Below, piece by piece: positions 1 through 8,236 of a stretch of DNA of 64,000 bases. Source of the DNA: Galactobacter caseinivorans (GTDB taxonomy: Bacteria; Actinomycetota; Actinomycetes; Actinomycetales; Micrococcaceae); NCBI RefSeq assembly GCF_003640665.1, contig NZ_QQXL01000006.1:213005-277004 (forward strand), read 5' to 3'. The notes under the pieces are model-generated. The model searched no databases and was not told the DNA's origin. It saw only the letters and a program-made list of their open reading frames with translations. Position 1 is the first letter of the stretch. Every line of letters begins with the position of its first letter. The position numbers and the translations under genes are program-made.

Positions 1-2110
1 TGTCATTGAGCGTGCTTTCCGCGGGCCGGAACGCCTCAGGCAGCGGCTCAATCCCCCTGACCCAGCAGCCTGCCGGCCCCACATTCACGAGCCACCTTCG
101 GTCGTGGATGATGCGCTGAGACGGCGCTCCGACGTCCACCGCCACGAGGGCAGGTTCCACGAGCGGCGTCCGCATGGCAGCCGCCGCGTGCGCTCCGGCG
201 CCCCGTTCCAGGACCGTGCCTTCGTCGTCGCGTAGCTGCACGTCGCAGGCCTCGGCCCTGGCCACGAGCTCTGGGCTCACCGTGCGGGCATCAAGCCGCG
301 TCAGGGCCAGCATCAGGTCCGCCAGCCGCGCCTGCTCACCCCGATCTCGCTTCATTTCCAGCCGGCCCACCAGCTCCTCCGCTTCAAGGGAGCCATCCCT
401 CCAGCTGGGTGTGGACAAGGTGACGGGCGGTGACTCCAGCCCCGCCAGCACCGCGGGGCTCAGCTCCCTGTAAAGATATTCTTCGGGGTTCTCTTCCTCC
501 CCAAACGCCTGGCCCCGCGCCCACATGCCCAACTGCTGAACCGCGATGGGGCCGCCCTCTGGCGGTTGCTGTGCCAGGGCAGCACGCGTGCGCTGCGGCT
601 CCCGCGGGAGCCAGTACCGCACCGAATCGAAGAAAAACCCGGTGGCACCGAACTCGGTCGCAGCCAGCTCGATCCCCAGCTCGCTCAACTCCTCGGGGCT
701 CTCTGCCTGGCCAGGCCAGCGGGGCATCTCCCACACCGGTGGGGTGGGCCGCCACCACCCGGTCACGTCCTCCAGCGGATCCGTGCGTTGCGTGCCGTCA
801 ACCCCAGCGCCCGACGGCGTGGGCGCACCCTGGGTGCCTCCCGCCCCCGGTGCGTCGGCGGCGGCACCTGCGCCCTCGGCGTCGGGCAGGGCACGTGCCC
901 ACGCCGCTCGCAAATTTTCAACCGCGCCGACCAGCGCCCGGTCCGGCGACCCCAGCAGCGGCACCAGCATGGCATCGATCTGGGCTGCCACGCCCTCACC
1001 GCTCTGGCCTGCACCGCCGGAGGTTGCCGCACGCCGAGCCAGCGCCTCCACCACTCGTTGTTGGACCCGGCGCGAGGTGGCCCCGAGATAAGCCTGCGCC
1101 AGCTCCGGCAGGTCTGCCTCCTGCGCTGCGGCAACCAGCACAGGGATCAGCGCGGACGTCTCTGCAGGTGAAAGGGTGGCCGTCACCAGCAGCGCCGGGA
1201 CATAAGGACGCAGCTCCGCCGCCGTCACGGCCATGTCCTCCGTGGCGACCCTGCACCATTCCTTCCGATCCGCGGGCTGAATGGCGCCCTCCAACGCCTG
1301 AACCAGAAGATCCACCGCGCGCTGGCGGCTGATCCATCCGCGACCGGCCACCTGCGCAAAGACCTCTGCAAGCGGACCCTTGGGCCGGGTACCCAACAGC
1401 ATCGCGGTGCTCAGAACATCATCGGCACTCTCACGAAGCATGTCCTCGCTGACGAGCAGCAGGTCCTGAGACCGGAGCCCTTCCCAGCGCTTGACGTCCT
1501 TGGGCAGCAGCGCCAGGTCCGCCTCCCACAGCCAGAGCTGCGTGTAATTGCGTGCCGAAATTGCCGGGGCCGGCCCGCCGTTTCCGTCCTCTGGACCGAT
1601 CTGGGCCATCAACCGCACCGCAAGAAAGGCAAGCTCTTGATCCGGGCCAGTCCACGTGCCATGCAGGCGCGCGAGGGCGGCGACGATTCTCAGGGACTCC
1701 TCCCGAGAACCTCCCTTGAGGATCCTGAGGGCTGCCTCCAGCTGAGGCCGGTCCCACCACATCGCGAGCTCCGGGACATGAGACGCGCTCACCCCGATCC
1801 GCAGCGCCAGCAGGCTCAGGCGCCCGTAATCTTGTCCCGTCCGGAAGCTCCAATCGCCGGCGAGCGGCTGGTATTCGGCGTGAGCCAGCACCGGATCGTC
1901 GGGATGTGCCGGCTGCACGATGGACTCCCACCAATCGAGCGCCCCCACCCTGACCGCGGACAGCACCTTCTTCTGTTGCGCTGGGGTACCGAGCGGGAGC
2001 TGCTCCGCTTCCTCGGCGGAGGTCCCCGACCAGCCCAGCTCCTCCACGATCTGACGGGCGGCGTACAGCCGCTTCCTGACAGCCACGCTGACTTCGGGTA
2101 CGTGCGACAT
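1..2110 (-). CDS. DUF6493-type large helical-repeat protein, copy 4 (partial, C-terminus off the window)
   Basis: The reading frame is open from an ATG at 2110 to the left edge, giving at least 703 residues without a stop. The N-terminus (motifs EELGW and LPLGTPAQQKKV) matches the starts of copies 1 and 2 (RELGWTG / LPLGDATQRR). The middle (AVDLLVQALEG, QPADRKEW, DLPELAQAYL) follows the same alternation of short amphipathic helices. Pro-Trp-rich linkers (TGWWRPTPPVWEMPRWP) correspond to those of its paralogues. No catalytic motif is visible. The family resembles actinobacterial DUF6493 proteins, which are known beside SWIM zinc-finger genes; the function is unknown and a scaffold role is inferred. 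It follows copy 3 after 127 nt, so it is probably the last visible gene of the SWIM-led array; more genes may follow off the left edge. It is the most divergent of the four copies. Confidence 0.85.
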   Translation of the reverse strand, partial: MSHVPEVSVAVRKRLYAARQIVEELGWSGTSAEEAEQLPLGTPAQQKKVLSAVRVGALDWWESIVQPAHPDDPVLAHAEYQPLAGDWSFRTGQDYGRLSLLALRIGVSASHVPELAMWWDRPQLEAALRILKGGSREESLRIVAALARLHGTWTGPDQELAFLAVRLMAQIGPEDGNGGPAPAISARNYTQLWLWEADLALLPKDVKRWEGLRSQDLLLVSEDMLRESADDVLSTAMLLGTRPKGPLAEVFAQVAGRGWISRQRAVDLLVQALEGAIQPADRKEWCRVATEDMAVTAAELRPYVPALLVTATLSPAETSALIPVLVAAAQEADLPELAQAYLGATSRRVQQRVVEALARRAATSGGAGQSGEGVAAQIDAMLVPLLGSPDRALVGAVENLRAAWARALPDAEGAGAAADAPGAGGTQGAPTPSGAGVDGTQRTDPLEDVTGWWRPTPPVWEMPRWPGQAESPEELSELGIELAATEFGATGFFFDSVRYWLPREPQRTRAALAQQPPEGGPIAVQQLGMWARGQAFGEEENPEEYLYRELSPAVLAGLESPPVTLSTPSWRDGSLEAEELVGRLEMKRDRGEQARLADLMLALTRLDARTVSPELVARAEACDVQLRDDEGTVLERGAGAHAAAAMRTPLVEPALVAVDVGAPSQRIIHDRRWLVNVGPAGCWVRGIEPLPEAFRPAESTLND

Positions 2111-2237
2111 GCGTGCGTCTCCTTGATTCAAGGTTTTGCGCTGAAGCTGTCTGGAGGTGGATGCCCGCTGCTCACGCTGCTCCCGCCGGCTAAGCATAGG
2201 CCGCCCGCCAGGTCTGCGAGCCCACCCGCTCACCCGC

Positions 2238-4538
2238 TCACCCGCCGTCGGACACCCCGGGCACCTCCGCTGACACCTCGACCAACACGGCCACTGCCTC
2301 CCGGGCCGCGCGGACCGCCGCGGCTGATCCGCCTTTCGCCGCCACGGCCCGCAGGCCCGGAACCCGGAGCGCCTCCGGCCCCACCAGGCCCGCCCGGACC
2401 GCCTCGGCGGCGTCCGGCGCCAGGTCCGCCATGGCGTCGGCCAGTTGCGCCGTCCCGGGATACAGGCGCGATGCTCCCGCGGAATCGAGCAGGAGCGCGT
2501 CAAGAAATCCCCAGGAGTAGGCCGCGGCGCCGCGCTCGGCGACGTCCAGGAGCACGCGCGACAGAGCGGCCAGGGACGCACGCCCGTGCGGCAACCAGTC
2601 GATCAAAGCCAAGTCGAACGCGCCGGGACGCAACAGCCCGCGGGACCACGCGTCGTCGAGCGCTTGGCCCAACTCGGCCGCTCGCGACCCCGGCGCCAAG
2701 CGCGCCAGCGCCACCAGATTGCTCGCGGTGCCGGGGCTCAGTGGCGTGGCGCGCCGCACCGCCTGCTCCCAGAGAGGCACCATCTCCCACGTGCTCGAGT
2801 AGCCTGACGTGGCCGTCACGGCATCAGACCAGCGCGGAAAAAGCGAGCCGACCACGTGGCCCGTTCCCGCGAAGAGAAGCGGCGCGGTCTGAGGGAAGCC
2901 GCGCAACGACTCGGGCCACGTCGCGTGCCCCGGCCAGAGCCGTTCGTAGCCGGCGTGAGGGACCAGCGGCGGTTCCTGCACCGGATCCTCCAGATAGTGC
3001 AGCGCCCGCTGCCCCACCCGCATGGGGATCTGGGCGTCGCCGGAATCCACAAGCACCGCAGATGCCTCCAGCGCCGCGCGCTCAGCCGCGCCCACCGTCG
3101 CCGGATCCAGCCGTGTGAGCGCCATCATCACGTCGTTGGGTTCCGCACTCAGCCCCTTCCGCTGGTACAGGTCAAGGTTCGCCAACAGATCCGCTGCAGT
3201 AATACTCAGGTCAACGGTGGAGGGCGTGGACAGCAGCAGCGGGACGCGCCCCAACCCCTGGATCACCACCCGATTGCGTTCGTTGACCACGTCCGGCTCC
3301 GGCCGCCACACGGCCAGCGGCGAGGCCCGAACAGTCGCGAGCTCAGTCAGTTCCCGGAGCTCGCTGACCTCCGACCTTGCGAAGCCCCGGAGACCACTCA
3401 GCGGCACTGCCGGGTCCGTGTGCGCCAACTCCACCAGGTCTGCCAGGAAGCGTTCGGTGATCGCGTCGCCGCCGAATCGCTGCCGGTGATGCAGCATCCC
3501 AGCCAGTTCGGTGAGGCGCTGCACGGAGGCCGGCCCCTCGCGCAGCGGCGGCGGCGTCCACACATCGGGGGTGGGCCGCCAGCGCCCGCGGCTGCCCCGC
3601 TCCGGTTGCCGCGGCGGTGGCGCGTCAAGCCCCCAGGCGGCCAAGAGCGTGGCGGCAGCGCTGGCGAGCGGCCCGGAACCCTCAACCAACGGCTCGACGG
3701 CGCTCGCCACGTCCCGCGCGATGCCTGCCTCCGGGCGCGGCCGGGCCAGCAGTGCCGCGAGCACGGCGCGCTGCGCCTTCTTAGTGCGGGCCACGAGCCC
3801 GGGGACGGCGACGTCCGGGAGGTCCTGCTCGGGGACAATGGCAATGAGGCGTGGCACCAACGTCTCCACGATCTGGCCCTCGCCGATGCTGATGACGCCA
3901 GCCAGCTGCGCTGCGGCTTGCAGCAATTCCGCGTCGGAGAGGGCGAGCTGGCCCGGGTCGGTGCCCGCGAGCAGCTGGAGCCAGACGAGCCGGTCGCCGG
4001 GGCGCTGCGCGGCGTCCAGCGAGGCCAAGACGTACGCGCGGGCCCGCGCGCGATCGGTCCGATTTTCGCGGAGGAGCCACGACAACAGTCGGGGCAGTTC
4101 TGGGAGAGGGGGCGACTGCTCGGCGATGCCGGAATGGACCGCCGCCCAGAAGAGCGCATCGGCGCGGGCTGTGAGGTACGGGAAGAACTCGCGGCGAGTC
4201 TGGGCCTGCTGGATCCACTTTTGGGGCACCGGCCGCAACGCGGCGGGGTCCGTTTCTCCCCTGGCGCTCAGCTCTTGTCGCCTCTCCTGCTCCAACACGT
4301 CCCGCAGACAGGCGCCGGTGAGCATCACCCAGTCGCGCAGCACCTCCGGGCCCAGGTCCTCCACCGGCAGGCGGTGGTGTTCCACGAGGAATAGCGCGGT
4401 GGCTGCCTGCACAGAGGGCACGGACTCCCACACACGGCGGCTGGGTTGACACTCCTCCGCAGCAAAGCGCGCGGCGAAGCTGGGGCCGCGTGCCACCAAC
4501 TCCGCGAGCTTCAGATCCCCCTCGACGTCCCCGCTCAT
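2238..4538 (-). CDS. DUF6493-type large helical-repeat protein, copy 3 (short form)
   Basis: This 766-residue protein starts at an ATG whose last bases overlap the stop of copy 2 (ATGA, 4538-4535), so translation is very likely coupled. The open frame extends further upstream, but that part is Gly/Arg-rich antisense-like sequence and overlaps copy 2, so the shorter start is chosen. Shared family motifs include QDLPDVAVPGL, KKAQRAVLAALLAR, RWRPTPDVWTPPP, MMALTRLDP and LSPGTASNLVALARL. It ends with VPGLRAVAAKGG, exactly where copies 1 and 2 have VPGLRxLAAR and then continue for about 230-290 further residues, so this copy lacks their C-terminal module. A short tandem repeat (ACCCGCTC, about three units) lies at the 3' end near 2223-2246. 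Function is unknown; a helical scaffold is inferred. Confidence 0.88.
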   Translation of the reverse strand: MSGDVEGDLKLAELVARGPSFAARFAAEECQPSRRVWESVPSVQAATALFLVEHHRLPVEDLGPEVLRDWVMLTGACLRDVLEQERRQELSARGETDPAALRPVPQKWIQQAQTRREFFPYLTARADALFWAAVHSGIAEQSPPLPELPRLLSWLLRENRTDRARARAYVLASLDAAQRPGDRLVWLQLLAGTDPGQLALSDAELLQAAAQLAGVISIGEGQIVETLVPRLIAIVPEQDLPDVAVPGLVARTKKAQRAVLAALLARPRPEAGIARDVASAVEPLVEGSGPLASAAATLLAAWGLDAPPPRQPERGSRGRWRPTPDVWTPPPLREGPASVQRLTELAGMLHHRQRFGGDAITERFLADLVELAHTDPAVPLSGLRGFARSEVSELRELTELATVRASPLAVWRPEPDVVNERNRVVIQGLGRVPLLLSTPSTVDLSITAADLLANLDLYQRKGLSAEPNDVMMALTRLDPATVGAAERAALEASAVLVDSGDAQIPMRVGQRALHYLEDPVQEPPLVPHAGYERLWPGHATWPESLRGFPQTAPLLFAGTGHVVGSLFPRWSDAVTATSGYSSTWEMVPLWEQAVRRATPLSPGTASNLVALARLAPGSRAAELGQALDDAWSRGLLRPGAFDLALIDWLPHGRASLAALSRVLLDVAERGAAAYSWGFLDALLLDSAGASRLYPGTAQLADAMADLAPDAAEAVRAGLVGPEALRVPGLRAVAAKGGSAAAVRAAREAVAVLVEVSAEVPGVSDGG

Positions 4539-7500
4539 GCCAAGGCCGCCTGCTGAGTCGGGGCCTCCGGTGGGGCCAGGGCCTCCACCAGGGCACGGGC
4601 CTTGGTCAGGGCCGCGCTCTTGCCTGGGCGGGCCGCCAGCTCCGCGAGCCCGGGCCAGTCCGCGGGCATGAGCCCGCGACGAGCAGCCTCCGCCAGGACC
4701 GGGGCCGAATCCAACGCAACATCCAGCACCCCGTTGAGCCAGCGCGGCGACGCCCCCTGCCCCGATGCTGCTTGGCCGGACGCCGCACGGACCGCCTCCG
4801 TCAGGATGGGCCACAACGCGGGCAACAAGCCCGGCAGCTTCGCGAGCGAACCGGCCATCCGCGCCGGGCTCAGCGCATCGGCTGGGAACGGCTCACCGCC
4901 CACGGGATTGAACAGATCCCTGGCCGCATGTTGCACGCGCTGCGCACCCAGATAGCCGCCGCGCACCAGGTCCTCCACGGTTTCCCTTCCTACCAAGCCC
5001 CAGTCCCCGGGCCGCGCCAGATCACCAACAGCCAGGGTGCACAGACTCTGCGGCAGTTCTACGCTCTTGCCTCGCAGTGGGTACTCGCGAGCCACCAGCC
5101 GAGTATCGCCCTTGAGCCACACCAACCACAAAGTCAATCCGCCCTCCCGCTTCCCGTCGGAGTCGGCCGACAACTGGCTGACTCCGCAGCCCAGGCCGGC
5201 AGGCTCACCCAGCGTCCACTCCGTACTTTTCACGCGGTAGCGATGCTCGTCCCCCGGCAGATCCAGCACAAAGACGACGCCGGCGGCCGTGATCTGTCGA
5301 GGCACGCTCAGGGCGCTGACCACTACTCCGTCGTGGAGCACAGCGGGATCGGCTATGCCATCTGGCCACGCCGCGGCAAAGCCGGCTGCGCTCGGCGCCG
5401 GCGCAGGCCCGGTGGCCAGCGCCACCGAGCCCGCCACCGGAACCGCGCCAACCGCCGTCGGGCCGTGTCCTTCAGGCAGAAGTCTCAGCGCCTCTTGTGC
5501 GCCCAGCACCGCCTGGGATTGGTCTGGCCGCGCGGCCAGCAAACGCAGGCCGGGAACGTCCAGCACGGTCGGCGGCGCGGCGCCAGACTCCACCGCGGTC
5601 CGCACTGAGGGCGCCAGACGGCGCATGGCGCCCGCCACGGCAGAGAGGCCGTTGGCCAATTTTCGACTCGACGCTCCCCACCCGCAGAGCTGGTCCAGGA
5701 GCGGCCAGAGGACCGGCAGCAATCCGTCCTCCGCAGCCTCCAACCAGGCGTCGACCACAGCGCGCAACTGGCTCGGCGTTCCTTCCCAGTCAAAAAAATC
5801 CACGGAGGCGACGCCAGGAACCAACAGCCCACGTTCCCACGCCAAGCGGGCTGCTTCGAACTGCACCTCGCGTTCGGAGGGCACCTTTCGCCTGAGCCCG
5901 GTGAGCAGATTCATGGCCAGGCCGGGTGTCAGCGGCCTGCTTCTGCGCGCCACTTGAAGCCAGAGCGCGGCCGGGATGTCCTCGGGAGCCTCGCGATCCA
6001 GGGACACCCGCAGGCTTGGGCCCACGGCGTCTCCCCAGGTGGGAAAGATGGACAGCGTGGCGCCTCTCCAGTCCTTTCCCAGCCCGCGCGGTAGGGTCCG
6101 CAGCGCGCGCAACGACGCCGGCCCCTTGGCCCCGCGCCACAGCCATTGCCCGCGCCTCGGCGCCGGGAGAAGGGCCGGCTCCTGAGCCGCATCTTCCAGG
6201 TAAGCCAGCACGACGTCGGCGGCGTTGGTCCCGCTGTTCGGATCGCCTTGCCACGTCATCAGTGGCAGATCAAGGGCGGCCAAACGCGCGCGCAGCTGAG
6301 GCAGATCGCTGGCGGGTTCCAGGCGCGTGAGGGCCAGGGTCAGGTCCGACTCGAGTGCGCCCAACCCGGCTTCCTGGAGGATCTCCAATCCGGCCGTCAG
6401 GTCCGCCAAGTCCACCCGCAGATCCTCCCAGCTGGGCGCCGAGAGAATCACAGGGCTCAGGCCCAAGCGACCTGCCACATTTCCCGTGCGGCGCTCATCC
6501 AGCGGATCGCTTCCTCTGTCATGACGCGCCCGTCCGTGTTTGACCCAGCGGGCCACATCATCCAGCCCAGGACGGCGCCACTCGTGCCACCGGACAAGGG
6601 AATGCACCAGGTCGTGGATCCGCTCAGGTTCGCTCAGTGCCAACGCGTTGGCCAGCGCAAGGAATCGCTCCACCGCCAGGTCAACGAAGCCCTCTTCCCG
6701 GTCCAGCAGGGGAAGCGCGGCCGCGGTCAGAGCGTCCAGAGAGGCCTCGCCAAAGTCGACGCGGGGCACGGTCCATAGCTGCGGGGTGGCAGGCCAGGCG
6801 AACTCAGCGGCGGCGGGGCGCCCGGCGACGGCGTCCGCGTCCGGAACATCCCACACCTTGCTCAACGCATTCAGAGCCGCCGCCAGCTGGGTGGGTACCT
6901 GCCCCCACACCCGCAGACTCTCCAAACACTCCCTGGCCACTGCCGCCGGCGGGGCCGGACGCTTCCGCAGCTGGGCCAGCACGGCCTTGCGGGCCTTGAG
7001 CGTGGGCGTGCCGCTCAAAGCCACCAACAATTCCGGGAGGTCCTGGTCCGGCACCACCTTCAGCAAGGGAAGGCCCAGGGCCTCCACCACCGGAGCGTCC
7101 CCCACGGACAGCACCGGAATGATGCGGTCTCGGTTGGCCAACAGCTCTTGCCCCGACTCGGCCAGTTCTCTGGACAGGATCCCCGCCCACACCCGACGAT
7201 CACTCGCCCGCACCGTCGCATCCAAGGCGACCAAGGCGGCGTCGAGCACCTCCTCGCGCTGCACCCAGCCTCGGCGCATCCCCTCCGCCACGGCCGGCCC
7301 AAAGCCGCGTGTCATCTGCCCAGCGAGCTGGCCGGTAAGCCGGACGTGCTCGGGGAATCTGGCCCGCAGCACGTCCTCTTCCACGGGTTCCTTGCCCGCG
7401 GTCCACCAGTCCGACGACTCGGCTGTGTCCAACCGCGCGGCCGCGTGAGCCCAGAAATCCTTGGTGTATTCCTCGGTGGGCGGGAGCTCCAGTCGGGAAT

Positions 7501-7969
7501 CATGGACCCGCCGCAGAACGTGCCCGCCAAAGATGGTTGGGGCGTCCCGTGAAGGCCGCCGCGAGTCGTCCAAGAAACTGCACACGTACTCCCACTCGGC
7601 CGCTGGGCCACGTTCGGTGACGAGGTCGGCGGCCGCCCACCACCCCAGCGCCTGCTGGCTCCGGCCGAACTCATCATCGGCATACGGAGACGGAACGTCG
7701 ACCAGGTCAGCGACCACTGCGACCGGGAGCCCAACCCTCGCTGCATACACCGCAAGCACCGCCTCGTTGGCCGGTGTGTGGGCAATAGCGGGGTCGTCGA
7801 AGTGGCTAAAGTCGTACCACTCTCCGCGGGCCAGCAACGCTTTCACTGTGCGGCGCTGCTCGGGATCCCCCAGCGGCAAGGTGAGCGCCTGCTCTACCGT
7901 GACCCTGTCCCATCCCAGCTCCCTCAGAACGGCATGGGCGGGCCATTCGCTGTGGGGCTGCGTGCTCAC
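4535..7969 (-). CDS. DUF6493-type large helical-repeat protein, copy 2 (long form)
   Basis: This is a 1144-residue protein with a GTG start; the N-terminus (VLRELGW, LPLGDPEQRR) aligns with copy 1 from the first residues, which supports the start. Family motifs in order are EYTKDFWAH, VLRARFPEHVRLTGQL, EVLDAALVALD, LSVGDAPVVEALG, LKARKAVLAQLRKR, EFAWPATPQLW, LGLSPVILSAPSWEDLRVD, LTLALTRLEPASD and AEDGLLPVLWPLLDQLCGW. These are typical of alpha-helical repeats, but no enzymatic residues stand out. A C-terminal module (about residues 850-1144) contains AAWPDGIADPAVL and LDLPGDEHRYRV and is shared only with copy 1. The last 296 bp (4575-4870) are almost identical to the end of copy 1, although the rest has diverged. 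It is separated from copy 1 by 267 nt holding a palindromic repeat, and its stop overlaps the start of copy 3. Function is unknown. Confidence 0.9.
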   Translation of the reverse strand: MSTQPHSEWPAHAVLRELGWDRVTVEQALTLPLGDPEQRRTVKALLARGEWYDFSHFDDPAIAHTPANEAVLAVYAARVGLPVAVVADLVDVPSPYADDEFGRSQQALGWWAAADLVTERGPAAEWEYVCSFLDDSRRPSRDAPTIFGGHVLRRVHDSRLELPPTEEYTKDFWAHAAARLDTAESSDWWTAGKEPVEEDVLRARFPEHVRLTGQLAGQMTRGFGPAVAEGMRRGWVQREEVLDAALVALDATVRASDRRVWAGILSRELAESGQELLANRDRIIPVLSVGDAPVVEALGLPLLKVVPDQDLPELLVALSGTPTLKARKAVLAQLRKRPAPPAAVARECLESLRVWGQVPTQLAAALNALSKVWDVPDADAVAGRPAAAEFAWPATPQLWTVPRVDFGEASLDALTAAALPLLDREEGFVDLAVERFLALANALALSEPERIHDLVHSLVRWHEWRRPGLDDVARWVKHGRARHDRGSDPLDERRTGNVAGRLGLSPVILSAPSWEDLRVDLADLTAGLEILQEAGLGALESDLTLALTRLEPASDLPQLRARLAALDLPLMTWQGDPNSGTNAADVVLAYLEDAAQEPALLPAPRRGQWLWRGAKGPASLRALRTLPRGLGKDWRGATLSIFPTWGDAVGPSLRVSLDREAPEDIPAALWLQVARRSRPLTPGLAMNLLTGLRRKVPSEREVQFEAARLAWERGLLVPGVASVDFFDWEGTPSQLRAVVDAWLEAAEDGLLPVLWPLLDQLCGWGASSRKLANGLSAVAGAMRRLAPSVRTAVESGAAPPTVLDVPGLRLLAARPDQSQAVLGAQEALRLLPEGHGPTAVGAVPVAGSVALATGPAPAPSAAGFAAAWPDGIADPAVLHDGVVVSALSVPRQITAAGVVFVLDLPGDEHRYRVKSTEWTLGEPAGLGCGVSQLSADSDGKREGGLTLWLVWLKGDTRLVAREYPLRGKSVELPQSLCTLAVGDLARPGDWGLVGRETVEDLVRGGYLGAQRVQHAARDLFNPVGGEPFPADALSPARMAGSLAKLPGLLPALWPILTEAVRAASGQAASGQGASPRWLNGVLDVALDSAPVLAEAARRGLMPADWPGLAELAARPGKSAALTKARALVEALAPPEAPTQQAALA

Positions 7970-8064
7970 GACGAGCCCACTCGGTTGCTGTTCTGCGCCA
8001 TGACCTGACCCTAGGGGACGCGGTGCGGGCTTCCAAGGACCAGCGGCACAGGAGCCAGGTTCAT

Positions 8065-8217
8065 GGATCCCCCGGGTTTGCGTGGATCCCCTGCCTATCC
8101 GACAGGGGATCCACGCAAACCCGGGGGAATCGCACGAACCCGGGGGATGTGCACCGGGTTTTGGACGAGTGACCGGACGTTGTTCGGGTGCACGGCGAAA
8201 ACCCGGTGGAAAATGGC
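8065..8217 (+). repeat. 153-bp palindromic repeat element, copy A
   Basis: The element begins GGATCCCCCGGGTTT and ends GGTGGAAAATGGC, exactly 153 bp, the same length and orientation as the copies at 13080 and 13296. Its first half is a hairpin with 23-bp perfect arms (CCCCCGGGTTTGCG... / ...CGCAAACCCGGGGG) around a 13-nt loop. Its second half is another palindrome with arms CACCGGGTTTT and AAAACCCGGTG. The central 13 nt are the reverse complement of those in the other two copies, apart from one mismatch. It sits between copy 1 (stop at 8237) and copy 2 (start at 7969). It has no convincing coding potential. It could act as a bidirectional terminator or mRNA-stabilising structure, or be a non-autonomous mobile element; that is inference. 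Confidence 0.85.
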
Positions 8218-8236
8218 GGGCCCCGGTGAGCGCCGT

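Noticed and set aside
2856..4394. Long plus-strand open frames across the paralogue array (for example 512 aa)
   Set aside because: They are Arg/Gly/Pro-rich, opposite to well-conserved minus-strand genes and arise from high GC; no homology or ribosome-binding site.
4539..4814. Longer N-terminus for copy 3
   Set aside because: The extra residues are Gly/Arg-rich shadow sequence lying inside copy 2; the ATGA overlap gives a better start, and the same shadow recurs opposite copy 1.
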